DNA from: Helicobacter japonicus
GTDB lineage: Bacteria > Campylobacterota > Campylobacteria > Campylobacterales > Helicobacteraceae
DNA length: 64,000 bases
Assembly (NCBI RefSeq): GCF_000762845.2
Contig: NZ_JRMQ02000007.1
Coordinates: forward strand, 20,608-84,607
Direction of reading: 5' to 3'
The position numbers and the translations under genes are program-made. The notes beneath the pieces were generated by a model that saw nothing but the letters and a program-made list of their open reading frames with translations, did no database searches and was not told where the DNA came from. This document shows, piece by piece, positions 8,748 to 16,935 of the stretch; the first letter of the stretch is position 1; each line of letters starts with the position of its first letter.

Positions 8748-9177
8748 TTTCTTTTTTTAATGGTTTTGCAAAATATAAATACCAAAGCCACAGACTAAAA
8801 ATAACAAGAGACAAGTTTAAGCTAATTAATAACCCAACAAGATAAAATAAAATCAAAAATACAAGCATAAGATAGTCATAAGATTTTATATGTTTTCTGC
8901 AAATAAGTAAAGCTTTTGTTTCATCTGCTTTTACTTGAGTGTGTCCATTTTGATATAAAAGTATATTTACATATAATAAAATTGCACAATATAGTGCAAA
9001 ACCAATATTTAAAAGTGTCAAAAAAATGAGAGAAAATGGATATTTAAAGCTATGAGTTAATCCTAAAATGCCTAAAACAAGAGGAGCATAATTTAAAATA
9101 ATAAATATATAGCGATGAGTTATCCGTTCTTTTTGAGTGCCAAAACCATTAAGTAATAATGGGTCAAAGTGTTTCAT
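8740..9177 (-). CDS. Four-TM paralogous membrane protein, frameshifted at an A7 run
   Basis: 145 residues from ATG 9177. That start is chosen over an in-frame ATG at 9204 because GAGGA lies about 6 nt upstream. The N-terminus HFDPLLLNGFGT parallels FLFNGLGT of the protein at 7801-8580. There are four hydrophobic segments, and the spacing and the LLYQNG/IFYKAG and AKP/SKP positions line up with that paralogue. The reading frame collapses just after an A7 run into a premature TGA (8742-8740), leaving the natural C-terminus in the 8580-8747 frame. No functional assignment. Confidence 0.6.
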   Translation of the reverse strand: MKHFDPLLLNGFGTQKERITHRYIFIILNYAPLVLGILGLTHSFKYPFSLIFLTLLNIGFALYCAILLYVNILLYQNGHTQVKADETKALLICRKHIKSYDYLMLVFLILFYLVGLLISLNLSLVIFSLWLWYLYFAKPLKKESD

Positions 9178-9565
9178 AGAATCCTCGTGCTTGAAATAAT
9201 ACACTAGCTAAGATTCTGCCTTTAGTTCCAAGTCCTTTAGTTGATTCTTTGAGTGATTTATCTACCCCATATTTCTCTGCTAATGTTGCCATTGAAGCAA
9301 ACATTGCACTTATTCCTGTCATTAGCGAATCAGTGGTATTACCTTGATATTCTAGCAAATTTGTCTTAGATTCTATAACTAAAGTTGAAGTATTATCCTT
9401 ATTGATAATTTCTTTAGCTGTGATATTAGAATCTTGGTAAGTAAAGGGTTGGTTTGTAGATTCTATATCTCTTTGAGATTCTATGCTAGTTTTAGATTCT
9501 GTATTATCTTGTGTATTGAATGTTGTGGCATTTTTTAAAAACTCTTGACAATCAATATTACACAT
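9164..9565 (-). CDS. Hypothetical polar protein of the accessory island
   Basis: 133 residues, no signal peptide. The N-terminal two thirds is rich in Ser, Thr, Asn and Gln with several IES/TES repeats and looks disordered; the last 45 residues (SLMTGISAMFASM onward) are more hydrophobic and helical. The ATG overlaps the stop of the preceding tiny-protein gene (TAATG at 9567-9563), and its 3' end overlaps the start of the next gene by 14 nt, so it belongs to one tightly packed operon. No family recognised. Confidence 0.55.
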   Translation of the reverse strand: MCNIDCQEFLKNATTFNTQDNTESKTSIESQRDIESTNQPFTYQDSNITAKEIINKDNTSTLVIESKTNLLEYQGNTTDSLMTGISAMFASMATLAEKYGVDKSLKESTKGLGTKGRILASVLFQARGFYETL

Positions 9566-9753
9566 TATAACTTCTGCAAAGGAATACGATTATATGTATC
9601 TTTAGAATCATAAAGTTTAATATTATTATTTGGATTATAGGGAGCATTGGGGTTAGAATCTATCATACCAAAATCTACATTTGTTCCTTGTTGATTCCCA
9701 AATTTAAAAGTAAAGCCTAATTTGCCATTTTCATTATTATTATCTTGATTCAC
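9565..9753 (-). CDS. Small protein with NPNAPYNPNN motif (copy 1)
   Basis: 62 residues, starting with GTG at 9753 and AAGGA 6 nt upstream. Asn-rich N-terminus, then FTFKFG, then GMIDSNPNAPYNPNN shared with the small protein at 5959-6111, then a unique tail (KLYDSKDTYNRIPLQKL). It follows a two-TM paralogue (9766-10404), the same order as copy 2. Unknown function; the retention of motif and gene order in two copies suggests the pair is the unit that was duplicated. Confidence 0.6.
   Translation of the reverse strand: MNQDNNNENGKLGFTFKFGNQQGTNVDFGMIDSNPNAPYNPNNNIKLYDSKDTYNRIPLQKL
9632..9669. repeat. 38-bp direct repeat, copy B
   Basis: Perfect copy of 5984-6021, 3.6 kb away and in the same orientation. 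A crossover between the two would delete or duplicate everything between them as a circle, so the pair may be how the island gained or lost modules. Confidence 0.9.
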
Positions 9754-9765
9754 TTTTTGTCCTTA

Positions 9766-10404
9766 CTACATATGAAATTGTTTTTCTAAATCATAGGGCA
9801 AAGAATTTGTATCTATACCTTGAGATTCTAAAGCTTCTTTGGTCTTTTTGATAAGAAAATCGTGCAAATAACATTGTTCGGTTATTTCGTTGTAGAGTTT
9901 GGGTGATACATAACCGTTCCAAAATGTTAAAAAAATATGACAATATGACTTTAATTGCCAAAAAGGCACATATTTACTTTTAATGTTTCCTAAAGGAAAT
10001 ATTGTAATCATACTAGGAGGACTCACAGGACATAATCCCGTAGATAGCAAAACAAGCCTAAATCCCACTTCCCCAAACTTAAAGAATCCCTTTTGCATTC
10101 TAAACCAATTCCTTCTCTCAAAGCCTATGCCTTGATTGGTAATGTAGATTCTGTTTTTGTGTGCGTAAAGAAGTTGAAAAAGACTTAAAAATACGAAGGG
10201 AATACCAAAAAGCATTAATGTTATAAAAAACACAATATCTATTCTCTCTAATACAAAATCCTCAATACCTGCATATACTATTATAATTCCAAACAAAAAC
10301 ATTGTTCCAAATACCAAAGAATCCCACCAACTTAAATTATGCCTTATCTCATACAGAATCTCCTCTCCAAATTCATCATATCTTATATCTTGCTTTTTAT
10401 TCAT
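9766..10404 (-). CDS. Paralogous membrane protein: two TM segments plus PH-like domain (copy 1)
   Basis: 212 residues. Two TM segments (about 27-48 and 53-77), then a beta-rich region starting RIYITNQGIGFERR, the kind of strand-turn-strand seen after the TM pair in bacterial PH-like membrane proteins, and a C-terminal helix with KEALESQGI. ATG 10404 has GGAG about 7 nt upstream. It parallels the protein at 6116-6706 in length and arrangement though much of the sequence has diverged. Function unknown. The 96 nt before it contain, out of any good frame, an FDPLLL stretch like the start of the four-TM paralogue, perhaps a remnant. Confidence 0.6.
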   Translation of the reverse strand: MNKKQDIRYDEFGEEILYEIRHNLSWWDSLVFGTMFLFGIIIVYAGIEDFVLERIDIVFFITLMLFGIPFVFLSLFQLLYAHKNRIYITNQGIGFERRNWFRMQKGFFKFGEVGFRLVLLSTGLCPVSPPSMITIFPLGNIKSKYVPFWQLKSYCHIFLTFWNGYVSPKLYNEITEQCYLHDFLIKKTKEALESQGIDTNSLPYDLEKQFHM

Positions 10405-10500
10405 ATTCTTACTCCATTTTTATATGACAATCTTTGCAGAAGCAATGGGTCAAATGCTCTTAGAATCTTTCCTTACTCCGCCTTTATCTCCCCACCAAAA

Positions 10501-11091
10501 CTATAATGCAAGAAAATTTTGCATTATGCGTTTGCCCTGCTCTTGCAAAATAGATTCGGGGTGAAATTGCACCCCATAGCTTTGATAACCCTTTGCTTTA
10601 AGAGCCATAAGCACCCCATTTTCACTATATCCTAATGCCTCACATTGTCCTAATTGACTTACATAAAGTGAATGGTATAACGCTATTTTGACACCTTGCT
10701 TTACTCCCTTAAATAAAGGGTTTGGCGTGAAATGAAAATGCGCTGTCTTGCCGTGAGTAGGATTTGCAAGAGAAATCACTTCTCCTCCAAACGCTTGAGC
10801 GATACACTGATGTCCCAAACAGATTCCTAGAATCTTTTTATGCGGCGCAAAATGCCTAATCGCCTCCAAACACACACCAGATTCTAAAGGGTGGCTTGGA
10901 CCGGGAGAGATGATAAGATGAGTGATAGAATGCTTTTTGCAAAGCTGTTTTAGCTCCAATAAAGATGTATCATTTGGCACAACAAACGACTTTGTGCCAC
11001 ATTCTTTAAGCAAATAAAGCACATTATATGTAAATGAATCATAATTATCAATAAGGAGCACTTTGGGCGTTTTTTTCAATTTCTTACTCAT
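10501..11091 (-). CDS. pabA: Para-aminobenzoate synthase glutamine amidotransferase component II
   Basis: 196-residue class I glutamine amidotransferase that supplies ammonia for converting chorismate to aminodeoxychorismate (folate). Seen: DNYDSFTYNV (residues 15-24), nucleophile C91 in GICLGHQC, and H177/E179 in FHPES. Its ATG overlaps the stop of pabB-pabC (ATGA at 11091-11088), which fixes its partner as PabB rather than anthranilate synthase, although TrpG proteins look alike. Confidence 0.9.
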   Translation of the reverse strand: MSKKLKKTPKVLLIDNYDSFTYNVLYLLKECGTKSFVVPNDTSLLELKQLCKKHSITHLIISPGPSHPLESGVCLEAIRHFAPHKKILGICLGHQCIAQAFGGEVISLANPTHGKTAHFHFTPNPLFKGVKQGVKIALYHSLYVSQLGQCEALGYSENGVLMALKAKGYQSYGVQFHPESILQEQGKRIMQNFLAL

Positions 11092-12947
11092 TTACAAATC
11101 CCTTTACAATCAAGCTGCACTTCTACCACTCCGCGCACAGAGTTTATGCAGTAGATTCTCTGTGCTTTTGCAAGATGTTTGCGTTTTAAAGTTTTTTCTT
11201 TTATCGCTCCACTTTGGAGCAATGCTTGAGCCAAAGTGCCACTAAGCAATCCGCTTTTGCGCTTTGGTGTATAGAATCTCCCCTCTATCTCAAGCACAAT
11301 ATTGCTTCGCGAACCCTCGCATAACTCACCTTTTTGGTTAAAATACAGCACATCAAACACCGCACTAGATTCTATGAGTTTTATAGAATCTGCAAAATGG
11401 TTGCGTTGCGTAGATTTATGGTATAAAAATATATTATGTGAATTAAGTGTGTGTTTAGACAATATAACACGAGTGCAAGCACAAGGCACAAAAGGCTTTA
11501 TCTCAAGAGCATACGCGCCATTTGGCATAAGACTTAAGCGCAATATTGCCTTCTCTTTTGGCATTTGTTGTTTGCAAAGTTGAAAAAATGCCTGTGTTTG
11601 CTTGATACAATCTCGCGTGTGTAGTGCTTCAATGTGTGGAAACTCAATCTTTGGATAAGATAAATGCGAGTGTGCAAAAGAAGCAGTAAATGCACTCAAT
11701 TTGGTGCAAGTAAAGCCAAACTTACGTGCAGAGTGCAAAAGTCGCTCTAAATGCTCTTGGAGTAAAAAAATGCGTCCATTTTCAAAAAGCATTGTTTCAA
11801 AGAGTGCAAAAGATTCTAAAGGGGTAGGTTGCAAGAAACTTGCTTTAAGCTTTAATTCGGCAAACTCACTCTCACATACAGAATCCCACACTACCCCACT
11901 TCCCACACCATAGCGATAAAAGTCCTCATCTGCACCTTTAAAAAGTGTGCGAATAGGCACACAAAAGGAAGTATATTGATTAGAAATCACACCTAATGCG
12001 CCACAATATACACCTCTTTGGCGAGATTCTAAACTATGGATAATTTCCATTGTTTTAAGCTTTGGCGCACCTGTGATAGAACCACAAGGGAAAAGAGCGC
12101 ACAAAATCTCACGCAATGAAGTCTGTTTGGATAATCTGCCCGTCAAGGTAGAGACCATTTGATGAAGTGTGGGATAAGTCTTTATCTTGCATAGATTCTT
12201 TACTCGCAAGGAACGGGGCTTGATAATTTTGCTCAAATCATTGCGCAATAAATCTACAATCATCATATTTTCGCTACGATTTTTGCTATCTTGCTGCAAT
12301 GTGCGCTTTTGTATAAAATCTAGCTTATGTGTTTTGGCTCTTTTTATTGTGCCTTTCATTGGTTGAGTGGTAATTGTGCGATTTTTTACTTCAAAGAAAA
12401 GCTCGGGTGAAAAACATAGAATCTCACCAAATGCGTTTTTAATGTAGGCTTTGTATGCGGTGTTTTGATGAGAAAGAATCTGCTTAAAAAGCTGCTTGGA
12501 CTGCGCTTGAGAACAAAGCTTTAGCTCGTGAGTATAGTTGATTTGATAACTCTCACCTTTTAAAATATGCGTTTTTATGCGTGTAAAGCCACTCTTGTAG
12601 TCCTCATAGTCAAGCCCTTGCAAAAGAAATAGCGGTAATTGAGTGTGATGTGTCTTGTTAAAAAAACTTTTAAGCTTACGCCTTTTGGCAAAAAATACAA
12701 AATAAAGCAAGGGTTGCCTATATAAAGACATTGTAGCGCATATACGCTCATAAAAATAATGATATGCTTTTGCTTGATAGGCTTGGAGAGCCACGCCTGC
12801 TTCATAAGTCATATACCCGACAAAATAGCCTTTTTGCTTTGATTTAAGAGTAGATTCTATGCACTCTAGCGCATTCAAAACGCCTTGCACATCAAAAGCG
12901 GTGATCTTTCTTAAAGGATTGCTATAATAAAAGTTACCATAAATCAT
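11088..12947 (-). CDS. pabB: Fused aminodeoxychorismate synthase component I / aminodeoxychorismate lyase (PabB-PabC)
   Basis: 619 residues. The N-terminal 330 or so form a chorismate-binding domain, with GESYQINYTHEL, the ITGAPKLKTMEII signature and a C-terminal GVGSGVVWDS block. The C-terminal part (from about residue 375) is a class IV PLP aminotransferase fold typical of PabC: FALFETMLFENGRIF near its start, EGSRSNIVLE and SGLLSGTLAQALL later. Together with PabA it turns chorismate plus glutamine into p-aminobenzoate. The same fusion is known in Helicobacter. The start at 12947 abuts the ankyrin pseudogene. Confidence 0.92.
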   Translation of the reverse strand: MIYGNFYYSNPLRKITAFDVQGVLNALECIESTLKSKQKGYFVGYMTYEAGVALQAYQAKAYHYFYERICATMSLYRQPLLYFVFFAKRRKLKSFFNKTHHTQLPLFLLQGLDYEDYKSGFTRIKTHILKGESYQINYTHELKLCSQAQSKQLFKQILSHQNTAYKAYIKNAFGEILCFSPELFFEVKNRTITTQPMKGTIKRAKTHKLDFIQKRTLQQDSKNRSENMMIVDLLRNDLSKIIKPRSLRVKNLCKIKTYPTLHQMVSTLTGRLSKQTSLREILCALFPCGSITGAPKLKTMEIIHSLESRQRGVYCGALGVISNQYTSFCVPIRTLFKGADEDFYRYGVGSGVVWDSVCESEFAELKLKASFLQPTPLESFALFETMLFENGRIFLLQEHLERLLHSARKFGFTCTKLSAFTASFAHSHLSYPKIEFPHIEALHTRDCIKQTQAFFQLCKQQMPKEKAILRLSLMPNGAYALEIKPFVPCACTRVILSKHTLNSHNIFLYHKSTQRNHFADSIKLIESSAVFDVLYFNQKGELCEGSRSNIVLEIEGRFYTPKRKSGLLSGTLAQALLQSGAIKEKTLKRKHLAKAQRIYCINSVRGVVEVQLDCKGICK

Positions 12948-12961
12948 TGCATAATGCTATC

Positions 12962-13235
12962 TTAAAGCATTAAATATTTAAAACCTAAAACTTCCATATC
13001 TCTTGTTTCTAAGATGGATTCTAATCTATCTTTTGCTTTAAAATCCGCTTTACTTTCATCAGGATTCAAAGCCTTAAGTGTGTTTAGAATCTCATAGGAA
13101 GTCAAACTCCTCTGCTTGTTCCTCACTCACTACACCGCTTATATTTGCTCCCTCTTGTAAAGCTGCTTTAAAAAGTTCTACATCACTTTCATAAATCGCT
13201 TCTAAAAGTTTGTCATCTGCTTTATTGTTTGGCAT
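12962..13235 (-). pseudogene. Frameshifted small ankyrin-like gene
   Basis: It starts at ATG 13235 with a strong AAAGGAG. The first 47 codons (DDKLLEAIYESDVELFKAAL, an ankyrin-like helix pair) end at TGA 13094-13092. A +1 shift within the GAGGAG at 13107-13112 opens a second frame (SLTSYEILNTLKAL...) that runs 46 more codons to TAA 12964-12962, giving about 91 residues when joined. It lies just downstream of another ankyrin-like gene with the same orientation. This fills the 300-nt gap before pabB; nothing else is seen there. Confidence 0.6.
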
Positions 13236-13247
13236 TGTTTTTCTCCT

Positions 13248-14519
13248 TTAATTTATTTTTTTAACTTCCACGCGCTCTAAAGCTCCTCTTAAGGAAAGTG
13301 GGGCTTCTTTATAGGCTTTATGAAAATCTCTTGCATAGGCTCTAAATCGCCTTTGACATTCTTTTATTTCTTGTTCTCTTGTCAAAAAGCCCTCTTGGTA
13401 TGCTTTGCGTTTTTGGTCTGTGTCTAGGATTTCTAACACGCTTTTTGCTCCCTTACTTCTCATATATTGCTCTAATTCACCTAAAACTTCACGCAAAAAT
13501 AAAGAAAATTCTAAGTGTTCTTGTCTGCTTTGTCTTTCCCATTTTGCTAGCCCTAAAATAACGCTGGATTTATTTTTAATATCTTCTTCATTTTTATTAA
13601 TATTTAACATCAATCTATCCAAAGGCGTTTCAAGTTCAAAACCAACAAGAGCATTATCCATTCTAGCGATCGCATTGATATGATGTCCTTGTTCGATAAG
13701 AGCTTTAACACACTGAGCAAAAGCTCGTGTTATTTCAAGACGCTCTTCGCCATCAAATTTTCTTATCGAGATAAGATTTATTGCGATATGCAAACCCGTA
13801 GTGGCTCCTTTATCAAAATAGTCGAATTTGGTTATTCCCACACGAATTTCGCCATCTATCATTTTCATCTTGCCTCTTTCTAATAAAGTTCTTATAATAC
13901 CCATAGACTTAAGCTCACGACCTATTGCTGCCATTGTAAGATTGCTGGCATACTCATAAGATTCTTCAAGAAAATTTTCTCCCCAAACATTGGTGATATT
14001 AGGATCTGCCCCAAGCTCTAATAAAGTTTCGCAAAATTCTACATAATAACCCCAATATAGAAATTTTGCCGCCAAGGATTGAAAAGTTCCCATTTTGGCG
14101 TTATTAGGATTACTATAAAACACAGCATTGATATTTGCACCCTTGCTGATAAAGAGTTTGAGCAGATCTAAAGCCCTTAAGTAATGTTTTTCAATGCAGT
14201 CTTTTTGAGATATCCAAGGACTATACGCAGCCAAATAATACAATAAAGCATTGAGCTGTCTTTGGTCGCTGATATATGCAAGGATTTGAGTGAAAAACTC
14301 ACGGGAAAATAAAGAAAATTGAAGTGCAAGATATTGTGGCATAGTCAGGGGCTGAAAGGCTTTTCTATCAAATTTCTCGCCAAAATTGATATGAGCTTTT
14401 GTTTTCGTATAAATATAGAGTGTGGAATCTAAATCTATCGCTTTGATGTATTCTATCCACTGCGAGTAATACTCATCATTTTCGCTATGGTCTCTCTCAT
14501 CAAAAAACCATCGCAGCAT
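13248..14519 (-). CDS. Ankyrin-repeat-like protein
   Basis: 423 residues, no signal peptide. Ankyrin-type helix-turn-helix units with the GA(N/D)(I/P)N turn are seen near residues 120-140 (LFISKGANINA) and 170-190 (LLELGADPNITN), and a degenerate one near 290 (LIEQGHHINAI). The C-terminal 110 residues are charged and helical. ATG 14519 has no good ribosome site; an AAGGAG at 14584-14579 is followed by 21 open codons in frame but no ATG, GTG or TTG, so the true start may have been lost. Probably a protein-binding scaffold; partner unknown. Confidence 0.6.
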   Translation of the reverse strand: MLRWFFDERDHSENDEYYSQWIEYIKAIDLDSTLYIYTKTKAHINFGEKFDRKAFQPLTMPQYLALQFSLFSREFFTQILAYISDQRQLNALLYYLAAYSPWISQKDCIEKHYLRALDLLKLFISKGANINAVFYSNPNNAKMGTFQSLAAKFLYWGYYVEFCETLLELGADPNITNVWGENFLEESYEYASNLTMAAIGRELKSMGIIRTLLERGKMKMIDGEIRVGITKFDYFDKGATTGLHIAINLISIRKFDGEERLEITRAFAQCVKALIEQGHHINAIARMDNALVGFELETPLDRLMLNINKNEEDIKNKSSVILGLAKWERQSRQEHLEFSLFLREVLGELEQYMRSKGAKSVLEILDTDQKRKAYQEGFLTREQEIKECQRRFRAYARDFHKAYKEAPLSLRGALERVEVKKIN

Positions 14520-14746
14520 AGGATTTGCTTGGATTTCCTCATAAGTTACTATCTTTTCTTGTGTGTTTTGCCTTTGTTCTCCTTAAAGATATTCTTAGAA
14601 TCTTTAATCATTGATTCCATAAATTTTGATATAAAACATTTGTATTCTAACAAAAAAAAAAATAAGTTTAGGTTATGAAATAAGTTTTTTTGTTCAGTAT
14701 TGAAGTAACATTTTTAATTAAAATTTGCATTTACTATTTAAATAAT

Positions 14747-14878
14747 TTATGCTTTAGGGCGGAAAATATGGATATTAGCAGTATTAGCGTGGATATAGCC
14801 TCCTTCAATCAAATCAATGCAATAAGGCACAGCAGGAAATACTGCCTCTAAGCATTCTCTAATGCCTAGAGAATGGCT
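14747..14878 (-). pseudogene. C-terminal remnant of a molybdopterin adenylyltransferase gene (mogA-like)
   Basis: A 43-codon open stretch with no start codon, ending in TAA at 14749-14747. The translation (IRECLEAVFPAVPYCIDLIE ... FRPKA) matches the C-terminal segment of MogA/MoaB-type proteins, which carry a VPYCI-L-EG-Y block and end in FRPK. Only 29 nt separate it from rplQ, so the rest of the gene is absent. The remainder of the 388-nt gap 14520-14907 is AT-rich with an A-run near 14650 and no other recognisable content. Confidence 0.6.
14853..14875. repeat. Perfect 9-bp inverted repeat after rplQ
   Basis: CATTCTCTA (14853-14861), loop ATGCC, TAGAGAATG (14867-14875). It lies about 33 nt past the rplQ stop and could act as a transcript-end hairpin of the ribosomal operon, but no U-run follows on either strand. 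It sits at the 5' edge of the mogA remnant, so it may instead mark a recombination junction. Confidence 0.5.
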
Positions 14879-14907
14879 TTATCTTTAGTGTATTCCAAGT
14901 TGTTTTA

Positions 14908-15258
14908 TTACACAAACTCAATAATTGCCATTTGTGAAGCATCGCCCTTTCGTAAGCGTGTGCGTTGGATTCTCGTGTATCCACCATTGCGAGAGGCATA
15001 TTTAGGAGCTATTTCTGCTACGAGCTTTTTAGTAGCTCCTTTATCTTGCAAATAAGCAAAAACATAGCGATGTGCATTTAAATCTCCGCTACGCGCTGCT
15101 GTAATAAGCTTTTCAATATAGCTTTGTAATTCTTTTGCCTTAAAAACACCTGTTTCAATCTTGCCATATTCAATAAGAGCAATAGCAAGATTCTTAAGTA
15201 ACGCCTTGCGATGTGCTGAAGTGCGCCCTAATTTCCTATATCCATGTCTATGTCTCAT
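14908..15258 (-). CDS. rplQ: 50S ribosomal protein L17
   Basis: 116 residues starting [20 protein letters not shown], the L17 signature. Normal bacterial length. Last gene of the S10-spc-alpha cluster, 12 nt after rpoA. The [10 protein letters not shown] block and the C-terminal [14 protein letters not shown] segment are as in other L17 proteins. Confidence 0.97.
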   Translation of the reverse strand: MRHRHGYRKLGRTSAHRKALLKNLAIALIEYGKIETGVFKAKELQSYIEKLITAARSGDLNAHRYVFAYLQDKGATKKLVAEIAPKYASRNGGYTRIQRTRLRKGDASQMAIIEFV

Positions 15259-15270
15259 TTTGCGTCCCTT

Positions 15271-16278
15271 TTATTGGTTATTTTTTATTTTTGCTAACTT
15301 ACGATTAAGAAGTTGTAAAATATCTTCAGCGATTTCTCCACCCACAGGGTATCCAAGCTCATAAAGCTTATCGGCAATTTCATCATAAGATTTTTTACCC
15401 ATATTTTTAATATTTTTGAGCTCATTTTCACTCATAATTACGAGCTCACCTACATATTTTAAGCCTGACCTATCAAGGCAATTAAAGCAACGCGCACTAA
15501 GATTGAGTGTATCAATCTTAATCATCAATGTTTTAAGTTCTCCAGAATTTTCAGCAATATTTTTTGTGCTACTTGATGTTGCACTTAAATCTATACCAAA
15601 AATACTCATTTGCTTATGCATAATTGCTACTGCTTCTTTAAAAGCAGTAAGAGGGTCAATCTGCCCATCTGTTTCAATATCAAAAATGATTTTCTCATAA
15701 TTTGGATTATCTTCAACAAGCACATTTTCAATTTCATATACTGCTTTTTTCACAGGTGTAAAATATGCATCAAGCGGGATATAATCCTCTGCAATTTTGC
15801 CACGAATATGCTCACTTGGCACATATCCTATACCCTTTTGGATAATCAGCGAAAAGCTAATATCCGCATTTTCATTAATTGTAGCCAAGTAAGCGTCAGG
15901 ATTCACAATCTCTACTACATCATTAGCAAGCTCATTTGCATTAAGCACCATCGGTCCCTTAAAATCATACTGCAGTTGCACACTATCAAGTGTCTTATCT
16001 TTGATAAGAAACCGAATATTTTTCAGGTTACTAATGAAATGTGATACATCTTCGACAATCCCTCGAATAGAATCAAATTCGTGCAAAACACCTTGAATCT
16101 TTAAAGCAGTGGGCGCATAACCTACTGAGCTTGAAAGAAGCAAACGACGAATCGGATGAGCTAGGGTAATAGCGTAGCCAGATTCAAAAGGATAGATACT
16201 AATTTTAGTCCTATTGGCTGAAACTGGGTCAGCCTTTATTTCTGTGGGGATATAAGGTTCAGTTTTAATCATATTCAT
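15271..16278 (-). CDS. rpoA: RNA polymerase alpha subunit
   Basis: 335 residues. I start at ATG 16278 (MNMIKTEPYIPTEI) since AAGGA lies 10 nt upstream and RpoA of Helicobacter begins at this point; the frame is open 13 codons further up. N-terminal dimerisation domain with YAITLAHPIRRLLLSSSVG and C-terminal domain with LSARCFNCLDRSGLKYVGEL and NMGKKSYDEI, the helix-hairpin-helix that contacts UP-element DNA. Located in the alpha operon between rpsD and rplQ. Confidence 0.97.
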   Translation of the reverse strand: MNMIKTEPYIPTEIKADPVSANRTKISIYPFESGYAITLAHPIRRLLLSSSVGYAPTALKIQGVLHEFDSIRGIVEDVSHFISNLKNIRFLIKDKTLDSVQLQYDFKGPMVLNANELANDVVEIVNPDAYLATINENADISFSLIIQKGIGYVPSEHIRGKIAEDYIPLDAYFTPVKKAVYEIENVLVEDNPNYEKIIFDIETDGQIDPLTAFKEAVAIMHKQMSIFGIDLSATSSSTKNIAENSGELKTLMIKIDTLNLSARCFNCLDRSGLKYVGELVIMSENELKNIKNMGKKSYDEIADKLYELGYPVGGEIAEDILQLLNRKLAKIKNNQ

Positions 16279-16297
16279 TTTATAGCCATCCTTTATG

Positions 16298-16924
16298 TTA
16301 TTTAGAATAAAGCTCAACTATCAATCTTTCTTCAATAGGTATCACTACTTCTTCTCTTTGTGGAAAACGAGTAAAAATACCAAACTTCTTTTCTTTATCT
16401 ACATCAACCCAAGGAACAATACCTGTTTGCGCAGTCAAATCAATCGCACGCAATATTTGAGGATTATTTTTACTTTTCTCTTTTATCTCAATTTTCTGTC
16501 CGGGCTTTACCATATATGAAGGAATATCCACACGCTTACCATTGATAAGAATATGTCCGTGTGTAACAAGCTGTCTTGCAAATCTTCTTGTTGTTGCAAA
16601 ACCCATTCTATATACAACATTATCAAGCCGCTGCTCAATAATACGCACAAGATTCTCACCTGTATTACCTTCTTGACGATTTGCTTCTTTAAAAAGCGCA
16701 CGGAATTGTTTTTCACTTACGCCATACATCATTTTAGCTTTTTGTTTCTCACGAAGTTGCAAACCATATTCTGAAATCTTACCACGTTTTTGTCCGTGTT
16801 GTCCTGGTCCATAAGGTCGCTTATCTAGCGCACTTTTACCTGCTAATCTTCTCTCACCTTTTAACGCAAGAGATACACCAAATCGTCTTTCTAATTTTTC
16901 AACTGGTCCTCTATATCGTGCCAT
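16298..16924 (-). CDS. rpsD: 30S ribosomal protein S4
   Basis: 208 residues, [21 protein letters not shown] at the start and an S4 RNA-binding domain ([31 protein letters not shown]) in the middle. It binds 16S rRNA directly and is an early assembly protein. 20 nt before rpoA. No zinc-knuckle Cys residues in the N-terminus, so the C-minus form. Confidence 0.97.
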   Translation of the reverse strand: MARYRGPVEKLERRFGVSLALKGERRLAGKSALDKRPYGPGQHGQKRGKISEYGLQLREKQKAKMMYGVSEKQFRALFKEANRQEGNTGENLVRIIEQRLDNVVYRMGFATTRRFARQLVTHGHILINGKRVDIPSYMVKPGQKIEIKEKSKNNPQILRAIDLTAQTGIVPWVDVDKEKKFGIFTRFPQREEVVIPIEERLIVELYSK

Positions 16925-16935
16925 ATATTACTCCC

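Noticed and set aside
15610..16044. 144-codon plus-strand ORF opposite rpoA
   Set aside because: It lies wholly within rpoA on the other strand, has no ribosome site and an implausible composition; the rpoA frame explains the openness.
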